8,394 bases of DNA, taken from an uncultured Clostridia bacterium. Its GTDB lineage: Bacteria; Bacillota; Clostridia; Lachnospirales; Lachnospiraceae. A model generated the notes under the pieces. That model was given only the letters and a program-made list of their open reading frames with translations. It made no database searches and was not told the origin of the DNA. Shown piece after piece: positions 1 to 5,384 of this stretch. Made by a program: the position numbers and the translations under genes. Within the stretch, counting starts at the first letter, position 1. Each line of letters starts with the position of its first letter. Location of the stretch: contig CAMWWR010000057.1 of assembly GCA_947178045.1 (NCBI GenBank), positions 1 to 8,394 of the forward strand. Direction: 5' to 3'.

Positions 1-176
1 GGGGTGACAAGCGTCCGTTTTTCCACCAGCCCGGTATAGACCTTCAAAAGTGTCGCCGGATTCTTCAGATCCGTCTTCGCCCGGATATAGCGGATGGATT
101 CCTCCTCCCTTTTCGCCTCTTCCCACTCAGCCTTCGTATCATAAGCATAACCGTCCAACACAAAACGATCCTTCAT
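1..176 (-). CDS. Unrecognised protein, N-terminal 58 codons only (runs off left edge)
   Basis: Reading leftward from an ATG at 174-176, the minus strand stays open to the window edge. It encodes a charged, soluble-looking N-terminus that begins MKDRFVLDGYAYDTKAEWEE and continues through a Lys/Glu-rich stretch to a segment ending VEKRTLVT. The start is supported by an AGGAGG ribosome binding site (plus-strand 183-188) six bases upstream. That site lies inside the end of the cyclophilin gene, whose stop codon is one base away, so the two genes are probably translationally coupled. No signal peptide, membrane segment or catalytic motif is visible in the part present. I do not recognise the family and assign no function. 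The opposite-strand open frame over the same bases has no ribosome binding site and is judged a shadow. Confidence 0.75.
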   Translation of the reverse strand, partial: MKDRFVLDGYAYDTKAEWEEAKREEESIRYIRAKTDLKNPATLLKVYTGLVEKRTLVT

Positions 177-177
177 T

Positions 178-1038
178 TTATTCCTCCTGCTGTCCCTCCC
201 AGCTCAGGATCTCCACCGATTCAATGAAAACTGCCTTCTCCGGAGAACCGTTTTTGTCCGCCTTTACGCCCGCCACGGCGTCCAGCACCTCATAGCCGTC
301 CAGGACCTGTCCGAATACCGTATGGTGCCGGAACAGCCACGGCGTGCCGCCGTACGTTTCGTACAGTTCAACCTGCTCATCGCTCAGCTCCGTTCCGTAG
401 CCGGCCTTGATATATTCCTTTAGCTTCACCTCAAACCGCGCATCGAGCAGCCGCTCCATCTCGGCAATCGTTGAGGCATCCGCCTGCACGATAAAAAACT
501 GACTGCTGTTTGTATTTGGCTCCCCGATATTTGCCATGCAGAGCGCACCGCGCAGCGGATGGAGCTCATCCGCGAACTCGTCCGCGAAATCCTTACCCCA
601 TATACTGGCTCCGCCCCGGCCGGTGCCTTCCGGGTCGCCTCCCTGTATCATGAAATCATCAAGAATGCGGTGGAAGGTCACGCCGTCATAATAGCCCTCC
701 CTCGCGTGCGTTACAAAGTTTTCGACCGCAAGAGGCGCTTCTTCCGGGAAAAATTTTACGGTTATCGTCCCGAAATCCTGAATATTTATTTTCGCATAGA
801 GCTCTCCCTCTGCCGGATCCGCAAATTGCTTCTGCTTTTTTGCCTCCTCCGACAGGGCCGGTTCGGTCTTTGTCTCATTTTCGTCGTTTTCCCCGTCCTC
901 CCCGGCGGATACCGTCCCGCCGGCCTCGGACGGCACGGCGTCCGGGTTCTTTTCCTCCTGATCTCCGCAGCCGCCGAACGCGATTCCCGCCGAAAGCAGA
1001 CCGACCGTCAGCATTGTCAAAATCCTTTTGTTTCTCAT
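178..1038 (-). CDS. Cyclophilin-type peptidyl-prolyl cis-trans isomerase, probable lipoprotein
   Basis: This 286-residue protein should catalyse cis-trans isomerisation of Xaa-Pro bonds in proteins outside the cytoplasmic membrane. Residues 1-23 form a signal peptide (basic start, hydrophobic core) ending in FGGC. Cys24 is the likely lipidation site, although Phe at -3 makes the lipobox weak. Residues 25-75 are an acidic Glu/Asp/Gly-rich linker, and the cyclophilin fold follows from about 80 to 278. The family signature is intact: FHR at 122-124 (catalytic Arg124), FMIQGG at 129-134, SSQFF at 178-182, and TPWLFRHHTVFG at 232-243 with the Trp and His that line the proline pocket. About 40 residues (191-230) are inserted between SSQFF and the Trp segment, compared with compact cyclophilins. 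The ATG has AGGAGG upstream. The gene lies 35 bp behind the lactate dehydrogenase and 1 bp ahead of the next gene, as in an operon. Confidence 0.93.
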   Translation of the reverse strand: MRNKRILTMLTVGLLSAGIAFGGCGDQEEKNPDAVPSEAGGTVSAGEDGENDENETKTEPALSEEAKKQKQFADPAEGELYAKINIQDFGTITVKFFPEEAPLAVENFVTHAREGYYDGVTFHRILDDFMIQGGDPEGTGRGGASIWGKDFADEFADELHPLRGALCMANIGEPNTNSSQFFIVQADASTIAEMERLLDARFEVKLKEYIKAGYGTELSDEQVELYETYGGTPWLFRHHTVFGQVLDGYEVLDAVAGVKADKNGSPEKAVFIESVEILSWEGQQEE

Positions 1039-1073
1039 GATGAATCCTCCTCTTTTTGCTCCGCTCTATCTCC

Positions 1074-2108
1074 CTAAAAGCAGCGCGCAAGCTCGTCCTT
1101 TTTACAGCCAGGCTTCTTATTACAGTGATAGCAAACCTCATTCAGCAGCGGCTTCCCGTCGAAATAATCGCGCAGGTTCGAGAGTGTTATCTGGGCGATA
1201 TTGTCCAGCGCCTCCTCGGTCAGAAACGCCTGATGCGAGGTGACGACGACATTCGGCATGGAGATCAGCCTGGCGAGCACGTCGTCCTGGATGATGGTGT
1301 CCGAGAGATCCTCGTAAAAAAAGTCCGTCTCCTCCTCGTACACATCCAGCCCGGCCGCGCCGATCCGGTGCGATTTGATGCCGGCAAGCAGCGCCTCGCT
1401 GTCGATGAGCGCCCCTCTGGACGTATTGATCAGAATCACGCCCTCCCGCATCTTTGCGATGGTCTCTTCGTTAATAATATGCTTTGTCTCCTTCGTGAGC
1501 GGGCAGTGCAGCGAAATCACGCTCGCTTCCCGGCAGAGCTCGTCGAGCTCCACATACGTCACACCGTCGCGCTCAAGCGGATAGGGGTCGTAAGCCAGCA
1601 CGCGCATCCCGAAGCCGAGGCACAGATTGATGAATGCCTGTCCGATCTTTCCTGTGCCGATAACACCGATGGTCTTTCCGTGAAAATCAAAGCCCGTCAG
1701 GCCGTTCAGGCTGAAATTGTATTCCCGCGTGCGGTTGTAGGCACGGTGGAGCTTCCGGTTGAGCATGATTGCCATACCCATCGCATGCTCCGCGATGGCA
1801 TACGGCGAATACGCCGGCACGCGAAGCACATGAATGCGCTCGTAGGCCGCCTTGAAATCCACATTATTATAGCCGGAGCAGCGCATTCCGATGACCCGTA
1901 TCCCAAGCTCATACAGCTTGTCGAGTGTCGCCGCGTCCAGCGTATCGTTCACAAAGGCCACGACCGCATCGCTGTTCTCCGCCATAAGCGCGCTCCGGCG
2001 GTTCAGCTTATCCTCATAATAATTGATCTCAAAATCAAAATCCTTCTTACGTTTGTCAAAAAACATTTTATCATAGGACTTCGCGTCATAGAAACTGATC
2101 GTTTTCAT
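1074..2108 (-). CDS. ldhA: D-lactate dehydrogenase (D-2-hydroxyacid dehydrogenase family)
   Basis: The 344-residue product should reduce pyruvate to D-lactate with NADH in the cytoplasm, regenerating NAD during fermentation. Residues 1-100 and about 300-330 form the substrate domain. The middle is a Rossmann domain with GTGKIG at 151-156 and the NAD-ribose Asp at 174. Catalytic residues are Arg231 (in NTSRGALID), Glu260 and His292; their spacings match the Arg/Glu/His triad of lactobacillar D-lactate dehydrogenase. Tyr100 matches the substrate-loop Tyr. The start chosen (ATG 2106-2108) has AGGAGG eight bases upstream at 2117-2122. A longer frame reaching 2174 would read through that site and an inverted repeat, so I reject it. 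The C-terminus ends in a Cys-rich tail (Cys326, Cys329, Cys335, Cys343). A related 2-hydroxyacid such as 2-hydroxyisocaproate could be the substrate instead. Confidence 0.92.
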   Translation of the reverse strand: MKTISFYDAKSYDKMFFDKRKKDFDFEINYYEDKLNRRSALMAENSDAVVAFVNDTLDAATLDKLYELGIRVIGMRCSGYNNVDFKAAYERIHVLRVPAYSPYAIAEHAMGMAIMLNRKLHRAYNRTREYNFSLNGLTGFDFHGKTIGVIGTGKIGQAFINLCLGFGMRVLAYDPYPLERDGVTYVELDELCREASVISLHCPLTKETKHIINEETIAKMREGVILINTSRGALIDSEALLAGIKSHRIGAAGLDVYEEETDFFYEDLSDTIIQDDVLARLISMPNVVVTSHQAFLTEEALDNIAQITLSNLRDYFDGKPLLNEVCYHCNKKPGCKKDELARCF

Positions 2109-2116
2109 GTTTATAC

Positions 2117-2122
2117 CCTCCT
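2117..2122 (-). promoter_or_regulatory. Ribosome binding site fixing the ldhA start
   Basis: The minus strand reads AGGAGG here, followed by eight bases and then ATG (2108-2106). This spacing is optimal and selects the 344-residue form over an in-frame upstream extension of 22 codons. Confidence 0.85.
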
Positions 2123-2147
2123 GTGCGCCGTTTTCTGCGCATAACGA

Positions 2148-2179
2148 GATTTGTGTCAGGCAGCGCGCAGACACAAATC
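2148..2179 (-). promoter_or_regulatory. Perfect 10-bp inverted repeat in front of ldhA (operator or leader hairpin)
   Basis: GATTTGTGTC (2148-2157) and GACACAAATC (2170-2179) are exact reverse complements separated by 12 bases. The repeat sits 40-71 bp upstream of the ldhA start codon, just downstream of a possible -10 element. No T-run follows it on the minus strand, so it is not a simple intrinsic terminator. It could be a repressor operator near the transcription start or a stem in the 5' leader. The TTGTG/CACAA arms recall half-sites of the redox repressor Rex, but Rex sites have far shorter spacing, so I do not assign it. Confidence 0.6.
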
Positions 2180-2191
2180 CCGCGATTGAAC

Positions 2192-2197
2192 ATTCTA
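2192..2197 (-). promoter_or_regulatory. Possible -10 element for the ldhA operon
   Basis: The minus strand reads TAGAAT here, five of six bases matching TATAAT. No convincing -35 lies 16-18 bp upstream. Initiation from it would begin near 2185, immediately before the inverted repeat. Transcription of ldhA could equally come by readthrough from the ComEC-like gene, since I see no T-tract terminator between them. Confidence 0.3.
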
Positions 2198-2227
2198 ACG
2201 ATCTTATTTTCCGCGAACCTGCCCTGT

Positions 2228-3418
2228 TTATTCATTACAGTTCAGCCTTCGGCTTCCCTGTAACAAATATGATGCAAAGAAATCGTAAAAAGCACGATTT
2301 CGCGCGGGGTAATGCTCTTGCCCCTGCGCGGCGGGCTTCTGCGTGCGTATGTTCAGCGTTTTCCCGTCCGAAACAATCGTGACGGTCCCCATCATATCCG
2401 TGCGGTAAATCTGCACATCATGCTCCTCAAGCCGCGACATTACCTCGCTGTGCGGATGCCCGTACTCGTTGCCCGCTCCGCAGCTGATAACCGCGTAAAC
2501 CGGGTCGACCGCCTCCACAAATTTCTCCGTGCTCGAGGTGCTGCTCCCATGGTGTCCGGCCTTGTACACGTCGGCCTCCAGAGAAAGCCCCAGCTCCAGC
2601 ATGGCCCGCTCGCTCTCCGCCTCGGCGTCCCCCGTAAACAGAAAACGTGTTTTCCCGAACGTGACGAGCAGCGCGACGGAGCAGTTATTCGCTTTCTCAA
2701 ACACCTCCTCCGACGGCGCAAGCAGCAGGAAGCTCGCATCCCCGAGCGCAAATTTCAGCCCCGGCTCCGGAACGATCCACCTTGCTCCACATGCCTCTGC
2801 CTCTCTCAGGAAATCCAGATACGATTTCGTCGTGCTCTCCTCTCTGCGGCATATAATATTCTCCGTCGGACAACGCGCCAGCACCTCGTCCAGTCCTCCG
2901 ATGTGGTCCTCGTGGCTGTGCGTCGCAACCACATAGTCGATCCGCTCCACGCCGAGCGCCTCCAGTGCCGCGAGCACCGTGCGCGCCCCGGAATTTCCTC
3001 CGCCGTCAATCAGCATTGTCCGATCGCCGCACTGCAGAATCGTGCAGTCGGCCTGTCCGACGTCAAGATAGGTGACGGTGAGCAGACTTTCCCCGGCATT
3101 GCCGTCGTCCTTCCCCCCGGAGGCATCGCCCTGCTGTGCAGAGGGCGGACTCTCTTCCGTTCCGCCGCTGTTTTCCGGGAAAGTATCATCGTCCTTCCCG
3201 CTGCTGCCGCCCTGCTCCGCCGCACTGCTGCCCAGCCATGCGGCGCTCCCTCCAGGGTTCTCCCAATCCAGCTGTCCGCTCACAAACAGCAGCAGTATCG
3301 CAAACAGAGAGCATGCGGAGGCAAACGTAAGTCTTCTTCTGCGGCGTTTCTCTCTTGCACGCCTGTTTCTTTTTCGCGATCCCGTCAGACGGCGGGAACT
3401 CCTTTTTCTTCCTGCCAT
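2228..3418 (-). CDS. Membrane-anchored ComEC-like metallo-beta-lactamase-fold hydrolase
   Basis: The 396-residue protein has an extremely basic N-terminus (about 18 Arg/Lys in the first 29), one hydrophobic segment at about 30-48 that should act as a signal anchor, and a Gly/Ser/Asp/Glu-rich spacer at about 50-112. A metallo-beta-lactamase domain of the ComEC/Rec2 C-terminal type follows from about 113 to 358. Visible motifs are LDVGQAD at 118-124, the metal-binding THSHEDH at 166-172, TGDAE at 262-266, AGHHGS at 287-292 and a conserved GHPHSE near 320-325. The domain should therefore sit outside the cell. In full ComEC this domain is proposed to degrade one DNA strand during uptake; here it stands alone without the channel, so a phosphodiesterase or nuclease role is inference. 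Residues 360-396 fit no known part of the fold. It has its own promoter at 3561-3589. Confidence 0.85.
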   Translation of the reverse strand: MAGRKRSSRRLTGSRKRNRRAREKRRRRRLTFASACSLFAILLLFVSGQLDWENPGGSAAWLGSSAAEQGGSSGKDDDTFPENSGGTEESPPSAQQGDASGGKDDGNAGESLLTVTYLDVGQADCTILQCGDRTMLIDGGGNSGARTVLAALEALGVERIDYVVATHSHEDHIGGLDEVLARCPTENIICRREESTTKSYLDFLREAEACGARWIVPEPGLKFALGDASFLLLAPSEEVFEKANNCSVALLVTFGKTRFLFTGDAEAESERAMLELGLSLEADVYKAGHHGSSTSSTEKFVEAVDPVYAVISCGAGNEYGHPHSEVMSRLEEHDVQIYRTDMMGTVTIVSDGKTLNIRTQKPAAQGQEHYPARNRAFYDFFASYLLQGSRRLNCNE

Positions 3419-3560
3419 ATCATCTGCTTCTTCCTCTGCGTATGGCTACGGATCAGCCCTCGACTTCCCCGCAACCGGCACACCGGCTTTCTTAAACCGG
3501 CCCTTGCAAACATTTCAAAACGCCGCGCCCGCAGGCTCACGGCCTCTGCGCGGCAGGTAT

Positions 3561-3589
3561 ATTATACCGAAAAGCGCGGGGAGTGTAAA
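3561..3589 (-). promoter_or_regulatory. Sigma-A promoter of the ComEC-like gene
   Basis: On the minus strand TTTACA (3584-3589) and a perfect TATAAT (3561-3566) are separated by exactly 17 bp (3567-3583). Initiation near 3554 would give a leader of about 136 nt before the ATG at 3418. The -35 hexamer overlaps the T-rich tail of the terminator of the upstream gene. I see no gene in the leader; its short CCGG-rich repeats could form only small hairpins. Confidence 0.75.
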
Positions 3590-3615
3590 GAAAAAGTTGG
3601 CGGTGCGGTCACGCC
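3587..3615 (-). terminator. Probable intrinsic terminator of the 475-residue gene
   Basis: The minus-strand RNA can pair GGCGTG (3615-3610) with CAC and GCC (3605-3603 and 3601-3599), with one bulged base and an ACCG loop. The stem is followed after two bases by a tract reading CTTTTTCTTT. The TGA stop codon (3611-3609) lies within the hairpin, so termination is immediately behind translation. The stem is short, hence moderate confidence. Confidence 0.5.
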
Positions 3616-5036
3616 GGCCGGCCCGCAAGCTCACGGATTTCCTCATTGCAGTCGAAAAGACATTCCTCCGCCAGCGCCCCAGTCAAAATGCCCCTTTTTT
3701 GCATCAGCTCCACCGCATCTTTCCGGCAGCAGGAGCAGATCGATTTTTCATAGACAAAACGCAATGCTTCATCCGGCAGGCCGCTTTGCTCTGCCTCATC
3801 CAGAATACGACAAACGACGCCGTGCCAGCCGTTCCCGTCCTCAGGATCGATTTCAAGCCGGCCGAGGGCGCGAAGCAAAAGGTTAAAATCAGACTCCCTG
3901 TAATTCCGGAGCAGCATGCAGAGGGCGTCTGCAGCAACTGAGGCATCTGAAATGCCGGAAACCTCTGCCGCCGAAGAAGCCAGGCCGCCGTCTGTTCCGT
4001 TTTCCATGCTGTCCGCGCCGTCCAGCAGACGGACGGCAAGCTTATGCACGCTGTCCGCCCTGATATACGAGAGCGCATCGAGTGCGGCATCCCTGCGCTC
4101 TCCCCGCCTGCACACGGCATATTGGATGAGTGGAGCAGGATCGAGCGGGAATACATTATATTCTGCCGTGAACATCCGGAGCAGGGCGGCGGCCCGTTCT
4201 TCATCCTTTTCTGCCAGCGCCGCCTCTGCGAGCTTCCTCTTTTCCTCCGTCCCCGCCTGTCTTCCAAACAAGACCCGTTCACGCGGGCCAGCGCCGCCGG
4301 CGGATACCCGCTCGCAGATTTCCCCGGCGTTCGGCGCTTCAGACATCCGGGCGTGATATTTCCTCCCACTGCCCATCACACGGACAAACCGGCGCAGCTG
4401 CGGTGAGGTTTGATCCAGTTTCTGCAGGAAATCCTCTTCGTATTTTTCTGCGGCACATGTAAAAAACCAGAGAAAATCCCCCTGCAGGCTGCTATCCTCC
4501 GCCCGCCTGCGCCGGATAAAATATGCGCCCATATCGCCTGCAAGCTCTGTCAGCCGTTCAGAGCCCTTCAGCTGCATCAGAAGGATTGCCGTATATTCAT
4601 AGCTGTCCACAAGGGCAGAATGTGCAGCACCGGCCCGGGTCGTCATAATCCCCCGGAAGAGCCTGACATACGTTTCCTCCAGCACACCGGCCGCAAACGC
4701 ATTCCCGTCAAAGGCGTAGCCTGCAACGAAATCGCAGAGGTGACAAAACAGGTTCCAGTTCCCCAGGGGTTCCTCCCGCAGTAATTTTTCGGCAGCCTCC
4801 GCCAGAAAATCCCCGTTCTCCCCAAAGCGGCACGCAAGCCGGTACATGTATCCCCCGCGCGAGCCCTCGCACTGCATGTCGTAGCTCAGATCGTTGAGAC
4901 AGCCGTACCGCACAGCCTCCCGGTAACGCTCCGGCGCCCCCTGCAGCATGACGGCACAGCGCCCGTGACCGCAGCGCATCAGCCTTATAAATTCCTCCTC
5001 TTCCCTGCCTGAGTCAGACCGCTCATCCGGCTTCAT
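3609..5036 (-). CDS. Unrecognised alpha-helical (possibly HEAT-like) protein divergent from the polysaccharide lyase
   Basis: I do not recognise this 475-residue protein. It has no signal peptide or membrane segment, so it should be cytoplasmic. Nearly the whole length reads as amphipathic helices. Two regions, about 319-342 and 438-472, have the paired-helix look of HEAT-type repeats, which suggests a scaffold or binding protein rather than an enzyme. It starts with a charged segment (residues 1-17) and is rich in cysteine, including Cys-Ser-Cys-Cys near 434-437. The more acidic, Ser/Gly-rich stretch at 340-365 is a likely linker. The start at 5036 is chosen over an ATG six bases earlier because its distance from the AGGAGG at 5045-5050 is eight bases instead of two. 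It shares a control region with the divergent lyase gene and is probably co-regulated with it. Confidence 0.8.
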   Translation of the reverse strand: MKPDERSDSGREEEEFIRLMRCGHGRCAVMLQGAPERYREAVRYGCLNDLSYDMQCEGSRGGYMYRLACRFGENGDFLAEAAEKLLREEPLGNWNLFCHLCDFVAGYAFDGNAFAAGVLEETYVRLFRGIMTTRAGAAHSALVDSYEYTAILLMQLKGSERLTELAGDMGAYFIRRRRAEDSSLQGDFLWFFTCAAEKYEEDFLQKLDQTSPQLRRFVRVMGSGRKYHARMSEAPNAGEICERVSAGGAGPRERVLFGRQAGTEEKRKLAEAALAEKDEERAAALLRMFTAEYNVFPLDPAPLIQYAVCRRGERRDAALDALSYIRADSVHKLAVRLLDGADSMENGTDGGLASSAAEVSGISDASVAADALCMLLRNYRESDFNLLLRALGRLEIDPEDGNGWHGVVCRILDEAEQSGLPDEALRFVYEKSICSCCRKDAVELMQKRGILTGALAEECLFDCNEEIRELAGRPA

Positions 5037-5044
5037 CCGCATTT

Positions 5045-5050
5045 CCTCCT
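5045..5050 (-). promoter_or_regulatory. Ribosome binding site deciding the start of the 475-residue protein
   Basis: The minus strand reads AGGAGG here, with ATG codons 2 nt away (5042) and 8 nt away (5036). Only the second has normal spacing, so translation should begin MKPDERSDSG rather than two codons earlier. Confidence 0.75.
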
Positions 5051-5094
5051 GAGCCTCCGTTTTCCGCTTTCCAGCAAAAAATAAAATCCGGCGC

Positions 5095-5120
5095 GGGAAA
5101 TGCTTTCATCCGCGTTTCCC
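5095..5120. promoter_or_regulatory. Dyad operator candidate, copy 1 (at the minus-strand transcription start)
   Basis: The plus strand has GGGAAATGC (5095-5103), an 8-bp centre and GCGTTTCCC (5112-5120). The arms are mutually complementary except at the base pair matching T5101. It lies directly downstream of the minus-strand -10, covering roughly +1 to +27 of that transcript, which is a typical repressor position. Confidence 0.6.
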
Positions 5121-5127
5121 TGACAAT

Positions 5128-5156
5128 ATTGTATCATATACAGGATAAAAAGTCAC
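5128..5156 (-). promoter_or_regulatory. Promoter of the 475-residue protein gene
   Basis: On the minus strand GTGACT (5151-5156) and TACAAT (5128-5133) are separated by 17 bp. The -10 overlaps a perfect 10-bp palindrome, ACAATATTGT (5123-5132). Initiation is expected near 5121, at the edge of dyad copy 1. Confidence 0.6.
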
Positions 5157-5169
5157 TCTGCATTTCTCA

Positions 5170-5195
5170 GGGAAACGCTTTATTCAGCGTTTCCT
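5170..5195. promoter_or_regulatory. Dyad operator candidate, copy 2
   Basis: GGGAAACGC (5170-5178), an 8-bp centre and GCGTTTCCT (5187-5195) form the best of the three copies. The inverted repeat GGAAACGCT/AGCGTTTCC is perfect over nine base pairs with a 6-base centre. Its overall size and spacing equal copy 1. It lies upstream of both promoters, about 14 bp behind the minus-strand -35 and 51 bp before the plus-strand -35. Confidence 0.6.
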
Positions 5196-5246
5196 TAGTT
5201 ACAAGTCTCCAGCTTTTCTGCAACAAAAATCCCGCGCATGCACCGG

Positions 5247-5275
5247 TTGACTTTTCCCCTTTGCTGCACTATGAT
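5247..5275 (+). promoter_or_regulatory. Promoter of the heparinase II/III-family gene
   Basis: TTGACT (5247-5252) and TATGAT (5270-5275) are separated by exactly 17 bp, which is near consensus for sigma-A. Initiation near 5282 would leave a leader of about 103 nt containing dyad copy 3. Confidence 0.75.
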
Positions 5276-5323
5276 GGAACCGGAATTTCCCGCGACAGCA
5301 GCAGAACCGTTTTTCTGCCCTTA

Positions 5324-5351
5324 AGGAAGCGCCGATTGATCAGCGTTTCCG
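5324..5351. promoter_or_regulatory. Dyad operator candidate, copy 3 (in the lyase leader)
   Basis: AGGAAGCGC (5324-5332) and GCGTTTCCG (5343-5351) repeat the arms of copies 1 and 2, but with a 10-bp rather than an 8-bp centre. The left arm is degenerate (AAG for AAA/AAC). It falls at about +43 to +70 of the lyase transcript, so it could be a roadblock operator or an RNA stem. Confidence 0.45.
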
Positions 5352-5384
5352 CAAATCACCCTACCGCAGAAAGGAGCCCTTTTT

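Larger units (their letters stand above)
5037..5384. promoter_or_regulatory. Divergent control region between the helical-protein gene and the lyase gene
   Basis: These 348 bases contain no supportable gene. They hold one sigma-A promoter firing each way (5128-5156 minus, 5247-5275 plus), three related dyads, an additional inverted half-site pair and the two ribosome binding sites. The two predicted transcription starts, near 5121 and 5282, are about 160 bp apart. Open frames crossing the region lack ribosome binding sites and family resemblance. Confidence 0.75.

Noticed and set aside
1056..2144. Long plus-strand open frame (362 codons) opposite ldhA
   Set aside because: It mirrors a gene with intact catalytic motifs, has no family resemblance, and arises from codon bias on the other strand.
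2109..2174. In-frame upstream extension of the D-lactate dehydrogenase by 22 codons
   Set aside because: The extension reads through the AGGAGG site and part of an inverted repeat, has no ribosome binding site of its own, and adds residues outside the family's normal N-terminus.
2148..2179. Assigning the ldhA inverted repeat as a Rex operator
   Set aside because: Rex sites are about 18 bp with TTGTTAA-like arms close together; here the arms are 12 bp apart and end in GTC/GAC.
2239..2301. Hairpins at the end of the ComEC-like gene (GAAATCGT/ACGATTTC at 2279-2301, and a smaller AGCC/GGCT stem near the stop) as terminators
   Set aside because: Neither is followed by a T-tract on the minus strand, and the first lies well inside the coding sequence.
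3376..3504. Possible 42-codon minus-strand ORF in the leader of the ComEC-like gene
   Set aside because: It has no ribosome binding site, is Arg-rich with no hydrophobic pattern, and overlaps the true start out of frame.
2312..3941. Long plus-strand open frames (524 and 289 codons) opposite the ComEC-like gene and the 475-residue gene
   Set aside because: They cross two real genes, a promoter and a terminator on the minus strand and show low-complexity Arg/Ser/Pro composition typical of antisense shadows.
5170..5195. Reading the GGAAACGC dyads as CcpA catabolite-response elements
   Set aside because: The elements are larger dyads with an 8-10 bp centre and lack the TG...CA ends of the compact cre pattern.
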